The notes beneath the pieces were generated by a model that was given only the letters and a program-made list of their open reading frames with translations, was not told the DNA's origin and ran no database searches. The translations under genes were made by a program, and so were the position numbers. This document shows positions 1 through 7,862 of a stretch of DNA of 64,000 nucleotides, in pieces; positions within the stretch are counted from its first letter, which is position 1, and every line of letters begins with the position of its first letter. The stretch comes from an uncultured SAR86 cluster bacterium (GTDB lineage: Bacteria; Pseudomonadota; Gammaproteobacteria; Magnimaribacterales; D2472). The DNA is taken from positions 1 to 64,000 of the forward strand of contig CACBPP010000001.1 of assembly GCA_902541175.1 (NCBI GenBank), given 5' to 3'.

Positions 1-290
1 GTGTTCAATTACTTAAGCCAAGCGGCTTGTTATTTCTATCAACAATCAACAAAAATCCAAGATCATGGATTACTGCAATAGTCGGCGCAGAATATATATT
101 CAATTTACTCCCAAAAGGCACTCATGAATTTGATAAATTTATAAAACCATCTTCGTTAGCTAAATATGTAAGAGATGCTGAGGCTGAATTACTTGAAACA
201 AAAGGAATGTTCTATAACCCTCTTACACATAAGGCAAACCTGAATAATGATTTAGGTGTTAATTATCTAATGTATGCAAGAAAATCATAA
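1..290 (+). CDS. ubiG: UbiG ubiquinone biosynthesis O-methyltransferase, C-terminal fragment
   Basis: The gene is cut by the window edge. The frame is open from base 3 and only about 95 C-terminal residues are visible. The visible part contains LFLSTINKNPRSW, followed by an EYIFNLLPKGTHEFDKFIKP stretch, which match the last third of UbiG, the SAM-dependent methyltransferase that carries out both O-methylations of the ubiquinone ring. The SAM-binding motifs lie upstream, outside the window. The stop overlaps the start of the next gene by 17 bases, so the two are probably cotranscribed. The order ubiG, HAD phosphatase, yciK is the same as in Pseudomonas. Confidence 0.9.
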   Translation, partial: VQLLKPSGLLFLSTINKNPRSWITAIVGAEYIFNLLPKGTHEFDKFIKPSSLAKYVRDAEAELLETKGMFYNPLTHKANLNNDLGVNYLMYARKS

Positions 291-939
291 AACAGAGCTT
301 ATTTTATTTGATCTAGATGGGACTCTAATAGATACGGCACCTGATTTTCATACTTCATTAAATACCATGCTAAAAAAATATAATATGAATGAAGTCAGTG
401 AATTTGATATTCGGCCTCATATTTCTGAAGGAACATCAAAACTGATTAAAAAATTTTTTGCTATAGATGAAGATGATGCTGAATTTGAACCATTAAAGTC
501 AGAATTTCTCTCTGAATACAATATGAATAAAACAAAAGGCTGTAAGCTTTTTGATGGCATGACATCATTAATTAATTTTATGGACAAAAATAATATTAAA
601 TACGGAGTCGTTACTAATAAATTTTTTAAATTTGCAAGTCCTATAATTGACTCATTCTCAGAATTAAAAAATATCAAAGTAATAGTTTGTCCTGATCATG
701 TAAAAATATCTAAGCCTGATCCTGAGGGTATTTTGTTAGCTTGTAAAAAACTTGATATCAATCCATTAAATACAATTTATTTAGGAGATCATATTAATGA
801 TTTAAAAGCTGGATTAAGCGCAGGGGTCAGAGTCTTAGGGTGTCTTTATGGATATTCTCTAGATGAAAACAATCTTATTAAGCTTAATTATCCATACATA
901 AGAGATATTTCAGAAATTTACTCACATATAAATATTTAA
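274..939 (+). CDS. mupP: HAD-family phosphatase, MupP/Gph-like
   Basis: A 221-residue haloacid dehalogenase-type phosphatase. Visible motifs are DLDGT near residue 13 (nucleophile and acid/base aspartates), the VVTNK motif II threonine, the KISKPDP motif III lysine and the GDHINDLKAG metal-binding motif near residue 171. Automatic annotation of such proteins is often phosphoglycolate phosphatase. The neighbours ubiG and yciK match the Pseudomonas ubiG-mupP-yciK order, where MupP dephosphorylates N-acetylmuramic acid 6-phosphate in peptidoglycan recycling. The symbol therefore rests on synteny, and the substrate is inferred. The start lies inside ubiG. Confidence 0.75.
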   Translation: MQENHKTELILFDLDGTLIDTAPDFHTSLNTMLKKYNMNEVSEFDIRPHISEGTSKLIKKFFAIDEDDAEFEPLKSEFLSEYNMNKTKGCKLFDGMTSLINFMDKNNIKYGVVTNKFFKFASPIIDSFSELKNIKVIVCPDHVKISKPDPEGILLACKKLDINPLNTIYLGDHINDLKAGLSAGVRVLGCLYGYSLDENNLIKLNYPYIRDISEIYSHINI

Positions 940-948
940 TTACTAAGA

Positions 949-1690
949 ATGACAAAAGATTTTTTATTGGATAAAAAATATACTTATTACGGGTGCGACA
1001 AGTGGTATTGGCAAATCACTTACAAAATATCTTAGCGAGCATGGAGCAAATATCCTAATGCTCTCAAAAGATGAGTCTAAGCTTGATGTTTTATATGATG
1101 AAATTGTAAAAAAATATAATACTGATCCGTGTATATTTAAATGTGATTTGCAAAAACTTAACGAAGATAGTGCTATAGAAATAAATAAAATTATTAATGA
1201 AAATTACTCAGGTATAGATGCAGTAATCTTCAATGCTGCAGCTCTTGACAAGATGTCGCATATAGAAAGTTACGATTTAGCTACTTGGGAAAAAATTTTG
1301 AAAATAAACTTAACAAGTATTTTCCTCATAGCAAAAAATTTAATACCTATGCTTAAAGAATCCTCAAATCCAAGAATAATATTTACTACTTCGAGCGTTG
1401 GTAAAAAAGGAAAGGCCTTTTGGGGTGCTTATTCTGTTTCTAAAGCAGGTTTGAATGCTTTATCAGAAATAATTGCTGATGAGGTTGAATCAGTATCAAA
1501 TATAAAAGTTTTTAACTTTGATCCAAAAGCTACCAGAACTAAAATGAGATCTCTCGCATATCCTGCTGAAAATCCTAACACCATTAAAGAGCCGCTAAAG
1601 CTTATGGATTATTATTTATGGATGCTTTCAGAGGATAGTTCTTCTTCAAATGAAATCCATATCGAATATAGAAGTGATAAGTTCAGATAG
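949..1690 (+). CDS. yciK: YciK-like short-chain dehydrogenase/reductase with apparent N-terminal frameshift
   Basis: The SDR fold is clear: the Rossmann motif TGATSGIG is followed by an NAA motif and the catalytic YSVSK. The glycine-rich motif is encoded in the frame that is open from about 953, but that frame has no ATG before 1058, and a start there would delete the cofactor site. An ATG at 949 in the preceding frame encodes MTKDFLLDK, a plausible YciK N-terminus. Dropping one A from the six-A run at 973-978 joins the two frames as MTKDFLLDKNILITGA. This could be a homopolymer sequence error, slippage, or a non-canonical start (ATT at 959). The function of YciK is poorly defined. The 3' end overlaps the convergent glycosylase gene by 8 bases. 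Confidence 0.75.
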
Positions 1691-2294
1691 TAACATTTTC
1701 ATCTTCAAGCACTCTCCATAAAAAAAGACACATATAGCTTCTATAAGGTCTAAAAATTTCGTAAAAAGACTCTTTATAGGAATCAATTTTAAACATCTTC
1801 AGGTGAGCATTTCTTAGGCCTAAATCTAAAATAGAAAAAACATCTGGATCGCCAATAAAAAATATCCTAGACATTTCAATTGACCATGGTCCAATGCCTT
1901 TAATTTGAATTAAGAAATCAAAATACTCTGCTGCACTCATTCTATTAAGTTCTTTTTTTGAGATATTTATAAGGTCTTTATTAAAAATAATTCCATTTAG
2001 ATATTCAATTTTTTGCCTTGATAAACCAGCATCTCTAAACTTTTGGTTAAGTTTTATATTTTCCTTTTTATACTTATTTTCTTTAAGGATTTTATCTGTC
2101 CTTTTCCATATTGCCGCCGCTGATTGAACAGAAAGCTGTTGACCAATAATTATTTTTGATAAATGGCTTACAAAATCCATCTTAGATACTTTGATTTTTA
2201 AAGGGCCAACTCTCTTAATATGATTTGCAAGTTGGATAAAGCCTTTTTCAATAGCTTTGTCATATAAAAATTTGTGTGCAAGTTTATATTCCAT
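1683..2294 (-). CDS. DNA-3-methyladenine glycosylase II-like (AlkA/HhH-GPD family)
   Basis: A 203-residue base-excision repair glycosylase of the helix-hairpin-helix GPD superfamily. The hairpin motif IKGIGPWSIEM is at about 131-141, and the conserved aspartate is in FSILDLGLRNA, at about residue 157. The GQQLS segment near 51-55 is typical of AlkA-type enzymes. There is no iron-sulfur cysteine cluster. The protein lacks the N-terminal domain of E. coli AlkA and resembles the shorter family members that excise alkylated purines. It is translationally coupled to rluB, whose stop lies 11 bases inside this gene. Confidence 0.85.
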   Translation of the reverse strand: MEYKLAHKFLYDKAIEKGFIQLANHIKRVGPLKIKVSKMDFVSHLSKIIIGQQLSVQSAAAIWKRTDKILKENKYKKENIKLNQKFRDAGLSRQKIEYLNGIIFNKDLINISKKELNRMSAAEYFDFLIQIKGIGPWSIEMSRIFFIGDPDVFSILDLGLRNAHLKMFKIDSYKESFYEIFRPYRSYMCLFLWRVLEDENVTI

Positions 2295-3009
2295 AGCTCT
2301 TTATTGAATCTATTTCTTTGCTAGATAATTCTATATAGCCACCTTTTTTTAATGAAGAAGGCAAAAAAATAGGTCCAAATCTTGTTCTTTTTAATCTGCT
2401 TATCTCTAACCCAACAGCATTAAATATTTTTCTTACTTCTCTGTTTTTTCCAGACATAAGACAAACAGAAAACCATTGATTAGATGATTGTTTTTCTCCT
2501 TCTACAATATCTGTAAATCTGTAAATATCATTGTCAATCTTAATTCCTGAAAGCATTTTTTCTTTCTTTTCTTTTGTAAAATCCCCTCTAGCCCTTACCA
2601 AATACTCTCTGTCAATACTTGATGAAGGATGCATGCAATAATTAGCGAATGTCCCATCATTTGTAAAAAGCATCAAACCTGACGAATTTATGTCTAACCT
2701 CCCAATTGAGATCCATCTGATTTTTGATTTACCTTCAGGCAAAAAATCATAAACTATTGGTATGTTTTTTTCTTTTTTGTTTGAAGACAAAACCCCCTCA
2801 GGTTTATTTAGCATTAATAATCTAATTTCTGACTCAGTAAAAGAAATAATGTTGCCATCATATTCAACTTCATCATTTTTATTTACCGACGAACCTATTA
2901 AAGCTATTTGACCGTTAACCTTAATTTTTTTAGATTTAATTAATTCCTCGCAATACCTTCTTGATCCGATACCAGATTTTGCTAAGAATTTTTGAAGTCT
3001 CTCTGCCAT
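2284..3009 (-). CDS. rluB: 23S rRNA pseudouridine synthase RluB (RsuA family)
   Basis: A 241-residue protein with an N-terminal S4 RNA-binding domain (residues 1-50, including RLQKFLAKSGIGSRRYCEEL) and an RsuA-type catalytic domain. The catalytic aspartate is D106 in GRLDINSSGLMLFTNDG. RluB modifies uridine near position 2605 in helix 90 of 23S rRNA. The paralogues RluE, RluF and RsuA share the motifs, but the adjacent scpB and scpA favour RluB, because scpA-scpB-rluB is a common gammaproteobacterial order. Confidence 0.9.
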   Translation of the reverse strand: MAERLQKFLAKSGIGSRRYCEELIKSKKIKVNGQIALIGSSVNKNDEVEYDGNIISFTESEIRLLMLNKPEGVLSSNKKEKNIPIVYDFLPEGKSKIRWISIGRLDINSSGLMLFTNDGTFANYCMHPSSSIDREYLVRARGDFTKEKKEKMLSGIKIDNDIYRFTDIVEGEKQSSNQWFSVCLMSGKNREVRKIFNAVGLEISRLKRTRFGPIFLPSSLKKGGYIELSSKEIDSIKSYGI

Positions 3010-3016
3010 TAATTAA

Positions 3017-3574
3017 TTATATGGCTTGAGACAATATGTCTTTCTCTTCGTTTTCCTCAATTTCAGGTAATTCTGGTAATTCAGAAATACTTTTAAGGTT
3101 CAAATCATTTAAGAAATCTTTTGTTGTTACGTATAAAGTTGGCCTTCCAGGAACATCTCTATAACCAGATACTTTTATCCAATTCCTTTCCAATAGAGAT
3201 CTTATGATCCTTGTACTTACTGTAATACCTCTGATGTCTTCAATATCACCTCTAGTAACAGGTTGCTTATAAGCAATTATTGAGATAGTTTCCATTAATG
3301 CTTTTGAAACTCTTGGAGCTTTTTCATTCCAAAGTGCGCTAAGAATATGACCATGATCCTCTTTGATTTGAAGTCTATATCCAGATGCAACTTCTGTAAC
3401 TTTAAGAGATGTCCCTTCATATCTCATCTCTAAATCATTAATTGCTCTTTTGATTTCACTTAGCTCAACACTTAATCCGGTGTTTTCAAGAATACTTTTT
3501 ATTTCTGACAATCTTATAGGCCTTCCAGAACCAAAAAGAAGAGCTTCAACAGAATTAATAACCTTGTGTTCCAA
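3017..3574 (-). CDS. scpB: Segregation and condensation protein ScpB
   Basis: A 185-residue kleisin-associated winged-helix protein of the MukE/ScpB type. It has two winged-helix units, an N-terminal EALLFGSGRPIRLSEI region and a second unit with SIIAYKQPVTRGDIEDIRG, followed by GRPTLYVTT. ScpB binds the SMC-ScpA complex that condenses and segregates the chromosome. The start lies one base after the scpA stop, consistent with one leftward transcript of scpA, scpB, rluB and the glycosylase gene. Confidence 0.95.
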   Translation of the reverse strand: MEHKVINSVEALLFGSGRPIRLSEIKSILENTGLSVELSEIKRAINDLEMRYEGTSLKVTEVASGYRLQIKEDHGHILSALWNEKAPRVSKALMETISIIAYKQPVTRGDIEDIRGITVSTRIIRSLLERNWIKVSGYRDVPGRPTLYVTTKDFLNDLNLKSISELPELPEIEENEEKDILSQAI

Positions 3575-3575
3575 T

Positions 3576-4373
3576 TTATATACCCCTTACAGATTTAATA
3601 AACAATTCTTCACTCTTATTTTGAATTAACTCAATATAACCATCTTTAGCAAGTTCCAATGAGGCTAGAAGAGTTACTACGACTCCCTTTTTACCCTCTG
3701 GTTTTCTGAGTGTCTTTGAAAAACTGATAATGTTTTTATTGTTTAATATATCCAACAGAATCTGAATTCTCTCTTTGGTTGATAATTCTTCGAAATCTAT
3801 TAAATGACTATTTTTATAGTTCGGTCTGTTCAATACTTCAACTACAGAAGTAAATAAGTCCGTAATATTTATTTCAGATTCTTCTTTTAATAATGATTCT
3901 TGTAATTTTGGTACCTTAGCACTTGCTATAAAAAAATCTCTATCAACCCTTGGTAAAATTGCTATTTTTTCAGAAACTGTCTTAAATCTTTTGTACTCCT
4001 GCAATCTTTTTATAAGAGCTGCTCTTGGATCTTCTTCCTCATCTTCAAAAGATTCTTTTGGTAACATTAATCTTGATTTTATCTCAGCAAGAGTTGCCGC
4101 CATGACAAGATAATCAGCTGCTAATTCAAATTTTAAAGAATCCATTAATTCTATGTACTCTAAATATTGGTCAGTTATCTTTGATATATCTAAATCAAGA
4201 ATATCAATATCATCCTTTCTTATAAGATATAAAAGAAGGTCCAGGGGCCCAGAAAATGTCTCAAGAAAAATCTCTAGAGCGTTTGGAGGAATGAAAAGAT
4301 CGTCTGGCAACTCTTCCAGGTGATTTCCCATCACTACAGGAATTTCAAGCTGCGCAAGACTGTTATGTTGCAT
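3576..4373 (-). CDS. scpA: Segregation and condensation protein ScpA
   Basis: A 265-residue kleisin. The N-terminal SMC-binding segment contains FSGPLDLLLYLIRKDDIDILD (residues about 40-60) and ITDQYLEYIE. The mid region has AATLAEIKSRLMLP, followed by an acidic linker, and the C-terminal winged helix ends in SEELFIKSVRG. It bridges SMC heads together with ScpB. An SMC gene is not in this window. A 14-base perfect palindrome lies 7-20 bases upstream of the chosen start. Confidence 0.95.
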   Translation of the reverse strand: MQHNSLAQLEIPVVMGNHLEELPDDLFIPPNALEIFLETFSGPLDLLLYLIRKDDIDILDLDISKITDQYLEYIELMDSLKFELAADYLVMAATLAEIKSRLMLPKESFEDEEEDPRAALIKRLQEYKRFKTVSEKIAILPRVDRDFFIASAKVPKLQESLLKEESEINITDLFTSVVEVLNRPNYKNSHLIDFEELSTKERIQILLDILNNKNIISFSKTLRKPEGKKGVVVTLLASLELAKDGYIELIQNKSEELFIKSVRGI

Positions 4374-4379
4374 ATTTAA

Positions 4380-4393
4380 ACACTATATAGTGT
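4380..4393. promoter_or_regulatory. 14-base perfect palindrome upstream of scpA
   Basis: The sequence ACACTATATAGTGT is perfectly self-complementary. It is 7-20 bases before the scpA start, so a protein bound here would block the leftward ribosome-binding and leader region. No recognised operator family is assigned. It could also be chance in an A+T-rich gap. Confidence 0.35.
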
Positions 4394-4482
4394 AAGTTTT
4401 AGCTATTTTAATACAATATGTTGTGTATTTCCTTAAAAAATGCATATTTATAACAAATTTTTTATTTTCAATTACTTCATAA

Positions 4483-4529
4483 AAATGGTTTTAATCAGTG
4501 AATATTAATTTAATAATATGAAACCATTT
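4483..4529. promoter_or_regulatory. Inverted repeat in the aroG leader
   Basis: The arms AAATGGTTT (4483-4491) and AAACCATTT (4521-4529) are perfect 9-base inverted repeats, 29 bases apart, ending 30 bases before the aroG ATG. They could be two half-sites of an operator or the stem of a leader hairpin that controls aroG expression. There is no poly-T run after the second arm, so an intrinsic terminator is unlikely. The rest of the 186-base scpA/aroG gap shows only A+T-rich promoter-like sequence. Confidence 0.35.
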
Positions 4530-4559
4530 CTCTAAATAGAGTTATAAAATATAAAAAAT

Positions 4560-5609
4560 ATGAATTATTCAACTGATAACACAAGAATTATTGATAGAAA
4601 GAAAGTTCCTGCTCCCTATGAGTTAGTAAATAAGTACCCTATTAATGATGAAATTTCAAAACTTGTATACGGTACAAGAAATGAAATTAGCCAAATTCTT
4701 CATGATAAAGATGATCGAATATTTGTAGTGGTTGGGCCATGTTCAATACATGATCCACAAAGTGCAATTGAATACGCAAAAAAGTTATCTAATGAAAATA
4801 AAAATTTTAGTGAAAATCTCTTAGTAATAATGAGAGTTTATTTTGAAAAGCCAAGAACTACAGTTGGATGGAAAGGATTGATAAATGATCCCGATATTAA
4901 TGAAACCTATAACATTGCCAAAGGTGTTGAGATGGCTAGAAAATTGCTTATTGAAATTGCTGAATTGGGATTGCCTGCAGGAACAGAATTTTTAGATCCA
5001 ATTTCACCTCAATATGTAACTGATATTATTTCGTGGGGAGCAATTGGTGCAAGAACAGCAGAAAGCCAAATTCATCGAGAGCTCGCATCTGGTCTTTCAT
5101 GTCCTATTGGCATAAAGAATGGTACAGATGGTGGTTTAAAAGCTGCAATTGATGGAATACAAGCAGCAAATCATTCCCATGTTTTTCTTGGTGCAACAAA
5201 AGAAGCTGATATTGCTATGCTTAAAACAGCTGGCAATAATGATACCCACATTATTTTAAGAGGTGGTAAAGTGCCAAATTTTGACAAAGAATCAGTAGAA
5301 AGTACTTTGACTGCTCTTAAAGAAGCTGAAGTTAATGAATCCATAATGATTGATGCCAGTCATGGAAATAGTCAAAAGAAATTTAAACAACAAATCCCTG
5401 TTATTGATTCGATATGCGAACAGATTTCAGATGGTAACAAAAATATAAAAGGTGTAATGATTGAAAGCCACTTAAATGAGGGTAACCAAAAAATTACTGA
5501 AAAACTTAACTATGGTCAAAGTATTACAGATGCATGTATGGGTTGGGAAGATACTGTAATGTGCCTTAGCAAATTAAATGATGCAATAAATCTAAAAAGA
5601 GGTAAATAA
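4560..5609 (+). CDS. aroG: 3-deoxy-7-phosphoheptulonate synthase (class I DAHP synthase)
   Basis: A 349-residue enzyme condensing phosphoenolpyruvate and erythrose 4-phosphate, the first step of the shikimate pathway. The length equals the AroG/AroF/AroH type. Motifs include VVGPCSIHD (about 57-65, metal-binding cysteine C61), RVYFEKPRTTVGWKG, AGTEFLDPISPQY, GARTAESQIHRELASG and MIDASHGNSQKK. Which aromatic amino acid inhibits it cannot be told safely by eye. aroK and aroB lie about 34 kb away in the same window. Confidence 0.93.
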   Translation: MNYSTDNTRIIDRKKVPAPYELVNKYPINDEISKLVYGTRNEISQILHDKDDRIFVVVGPCSIHDPQSAIEYAKKLSNENKNFSENLLVIMRVYFEKPRTTVGWKGLINDPDINETYNIAKGVEMARKLLIEIAELGLPAGTEFLDPISPQYVTDIISWGAIGARTAESQIHRELASGLSCPIGIKNGTDGGLKAAIDGIQAANHSHVFLGATKEADIAMLKTAGNNDTHIILRGGKVPNFDKESVESTLTALKEAEVNESIMIDASHGNSQKKFKQQIPVIDSICEQISDGNKNIKGVMIESHLNEGNQKITEKLNYGQSITDACMGWEDTVMCLSKLNDAINLKRGK

Positions 5610-5614
5610 TCTAA

Positions 5615-6400
5615 TTGAGCAGTGAGAAAAATTTATCTTTTTCAAGTGAGGTAGCAGAAACACTTGGCATTGAGTGTGCAATCATCCTGAATCTATATAA
5701 TGAAAACTTGTTAGAAGATATCACTTCATTAGATAGCCTAATAAAGTCAACAAAAAAAAATATAAGTTTTCTTGATGAAGAAAAAATTAAAGAATCTATA
5801 AACACGCTAATAAAATATCAATTAATTGATATCAATAAAAAGACTTATAGACTTAAAACTCCAAACAAAACTTCAGATTCATACCAGCTTGATATTGAGT
5901 GGATCCCATCACCTGAAGTAGATGAAGTCTTAAATATGACTGAAATTACTGACGATTTCTATAACCTTAAACTTAAAGAATTTAAAATTTATTGGATGGA
6001 AAGAGGTCAAAAGAAGAATAACTGGAATTCAACATTTATTGATTTTATAAGACGTGAATGGGCAAAAGAAACTAATTCAAAAAAGACTATCCCTCATATT
6101 ATTGATGAAAACTGGTATCCTGATGATGATGTGTTTGATATTCTTAATCTGTCAGAAATAAATAAAGATTCTGCGTTAAGATATCTTAGAGAATTTATCT
6201 TATATTGGAAGGATAAAGGCTCTGCATTTACAACATGGAATTCTAAATTCATTGAGCATGTTAAAAGACGTCATATGATGAGTAATGAAATAGGTAGTGA
6301 TGAAGAAAATAAAAAATATTCTGAGCCAGGAAAATATAAAAAAGACTTCAAAACAAGAAAAAATGACAACACTTGGGCAAAAGAAATCAATCTCGACTAA
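5615..6400 (+). CDS. DopC-like replication protein: winged helix plus two tandem DnaT-like domains
   Basis: A 261-residue protein with a TTG start; an AGAGG lies upstream and there is no nearby ATG. Residues about 8-80 look like a winged-helix domain. Two ungapped 54-residue repeats follow, at 96-149 and 167-220. Each begins W-x-P, has a central EFxxYW, then WNSxFI, and ends in a basic stretch (FIDFIRREW and FIEHVKRRH). This pattern resembles the C-terminal domain of the primosomal protein DnaT. The tail (225-261) is highly charged. The next gene, which overlaps it, resembles lambda replication protein P. The pair therefore matches the published proposal of domesticated lambda O and P genes (DopC and DopE) as helicase-loading factors. 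That assignment is an inference. Confidence 0.6.
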   Translation: MSSEKNLSFSSEVAETLGIECAIILNLYNENLLEDITSLDSLIKSTKKNISFLDEEKIKESINTLIKYQLIDINKKTYRLKTPNKTSDSYQLDIEWIPSPEVDEVLNMTEITDDFYNLKLKEFKIYWMERGQKKNNWNSTFIDFIRREWAKETNSKKTIPHIIDENWYPDDDVFDILNLSEINKDSALRYLREFILYWKDKGSAFTTWNSKFIEHVKRRHMMSNEIGSDEENKKYSEPGKYKKDFKTRKNDNTWAKEINLD

Positions 6401-6944
6401 AGAGGATTTTATAAAATCCATTGATGCTATGTTCCTTAAGCTTGAGTTAGCCTATCACTATCAATTTTATAAAGTGTTTGGCACTGACGAAAAACTTAAA
6501 GAAGGTAAAAAACTTTGGGCTATTACATTAAAAAGTGAATCTCCAGAAACAATTCTTGCCGCTGTCGAGATAGTAGTAGCGTCTCAATCATATTTACCTA
6601 CACTGACTGATCTCATCAAAGCATGCAAAGAAATTAACAAAATGGATGGCTTCCCCTCTGCAGAAGAAGCATATATAGAAGCAAGAAAGTCATTCCAGCC
6701 AAGAGCTGAATTTAATTGGTCTCATCCTATTATTTATTTCACTGGAAAGAAGATTGGTTGGAATAATCTAATGGAAAAAGATTCAAAAGAAAATTTTAAT
6801 TTATTTAAAAAAATATTTAATAATTTAAAAAATGAAGTTATTAATGGAAAAATTTTTAAAATAAAAGATAATACAGACCTTGAAACTAGAAAACCTCTTA
6901 ATAAAAATTTATTCGAAAAATTAAGAAAGGAACATAAAGTTTAA
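6363..6944 (+). CDS. Lambda P-like replicative helicase loader (DopE-like)
   Basis: The frame is open from an ATG at 6297, deep inside the previous gene. The ATG at 6363 (MTTLGQKKS) gives a smaller overlap and is preferred; an even later ATG at 6429 is possible. The core KLKEGKKLWAITLK, SPETILAAVEIVV and YLPTLTDLIKACKE resembles the conserved part of lambda P (an R-Q-W-V-L-A-F helix, a METQ-type helix, then PFLPSPGQF). The C-terminal RKPLNKNLFEKLRKEHK resembles the RPLN...IKAKF tail of P. Lambda P recruits DnaB helicase and loads it at the origin. In this host the protein may do the same for the chromosome. Confidence 0.6.
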   Translation: MTTLGQKKSISTKEDFIKSIDAMFLKLELAYHYQFYKVFGTDEKLKEGKKLWAITLKSESPETILAAVEIVVASQSYLPTLTDLIKACKEINKMDGFPSAEEAYIEARKSFQPRAEFNWSHPIIYFTGKKIGWNNLMEKDSKENFNLFKKIFNNLKNEVINGKIFKIKDNTDLETRKPLNKNLFEKLRKEHKV

Positions 6945-6983
6945 AACTATTAATTTTTATTTCAGTAGTTTGATTCTAATAAT

Positions 6984-7862
6984 ATGAACTTAACTAAAAA
7001 TATAAGAATATCATTGTACATACTTGTCCCAATTCTTTTGTGGATGATTTCAGGTTTTTTTAAAAATGATTCAATTCAAGAACCTATTCAATCATCCGAA
7101 TTATTTAATGTTCAAACAGTTTTAAGTATTGCCGAGGAATATCAACCTTATATAAAACTTAAAGCTACAACGAAATCTGAAAAAAGAATTAATGTAAAAG
7201 CAAAAACATCAGGCGAAGTAGTAAAAATAGGTGCTGTTCAAGGACAATATGTTCAAAAAGATACTGTCCTGTGTAGCTTAGGAGTAGTAGAACTTAATAG
7301 AACAGAAGTTAAAGCGCCCTTTTCTGGTTATATCGAGCAAATTGTAAAGCCTGGAAATTTTCTTGAAAGAGGTCAGGTGTGTGCAACAATTATACAATTA
7401 GATCCAATATCACTTGTTGCTGGAGTTCCAGAATATGACATTAACAAAGTAAGAATAAATCAAAATGTTTATGTTGATTTAGTAACTGGGCAAGCCATTG
7501 AAGGAAAACTGACATTTGTTTCTAAAAGTGCCTCTCCAGATACAAGAACCTTTAATGTAGAATCACAAATTAATAATCCTAATGGCATAATCAAAGATGG
7601 TCTTACAGCAGAAATAAGCATTGAAATTGATAAAGTTAAGGCACATAAAATTTCACCTTCAATTCTTCTTTTAAATGATGAGGGAAAATTAGGAATTAGA
7701 GTAGTAAATCTAGGCAATCTTGCACAATTTATTGAAATTGAAATCTTAGAGGATTCTGAAGAAGGACTTTGGGTTACTGGCATTCCTGAGGAAGTTGAAA
7801 TAATAATACAAGGTCAAGGTTTCGTTGAAGACGGTCAAGAAGTTATAACTAATCGTATATGA
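6984..7862 (+). CDS. RND efflux periplasmic adaptor (membrane fusion protein)
   Basis: A 292-residue adaptor with one N-terminal membrane segment (residues 8-26) anchoring it in the inner membrane. The lipoyl-like half-motifs VKAKTSGEVVKIGAVQGQYV and VKAPFSGYIEQIVKPGNFL are split by only about 25 residues, so the alpha-hairpin is nearly absent. A beta-barrel domain follows (LVAGVPEYDINKVRINQNV). It overlaps the transporter gene by 4 bases (ATGA). The substrate is unknown. The short hairpin may affect how it meets an outer membrane channel. Confidence 0.88.
   Translation: MNLTKNIRISLYILVPILLWMISGFFKNDSIQEPIQSSELFNVQTVLSIAEEYQPYIKLKATTKSEKRINVKAKTSGEVVKIGAVQGQYVQKDTVLCSLGVVELNRTEVKAPFSGYIEQIVKPGNFLERGQVCATIIQLDPISLVAGVPEYDINKVRINQNVYVDLVTGQAIEGKLTFVSKSASPDTRTFNVESQINNPNGIIKDGLTAEISIEIDKVKAHKISPSILLLNDEGKLGIRVVNLGNLAQFIEIEILEDSEEGLWVTGIPEEVEIIIQGQGFVEDGQEVITNRI

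Noticed and set aside
6297-6362. Early ATG at 6297 as start of the lambda P-like gene
   Set aside because: It would overlap the previous gene by 104 bases and add a lysine-rich segment without family similarity; the ATG at 6363 is more likely.
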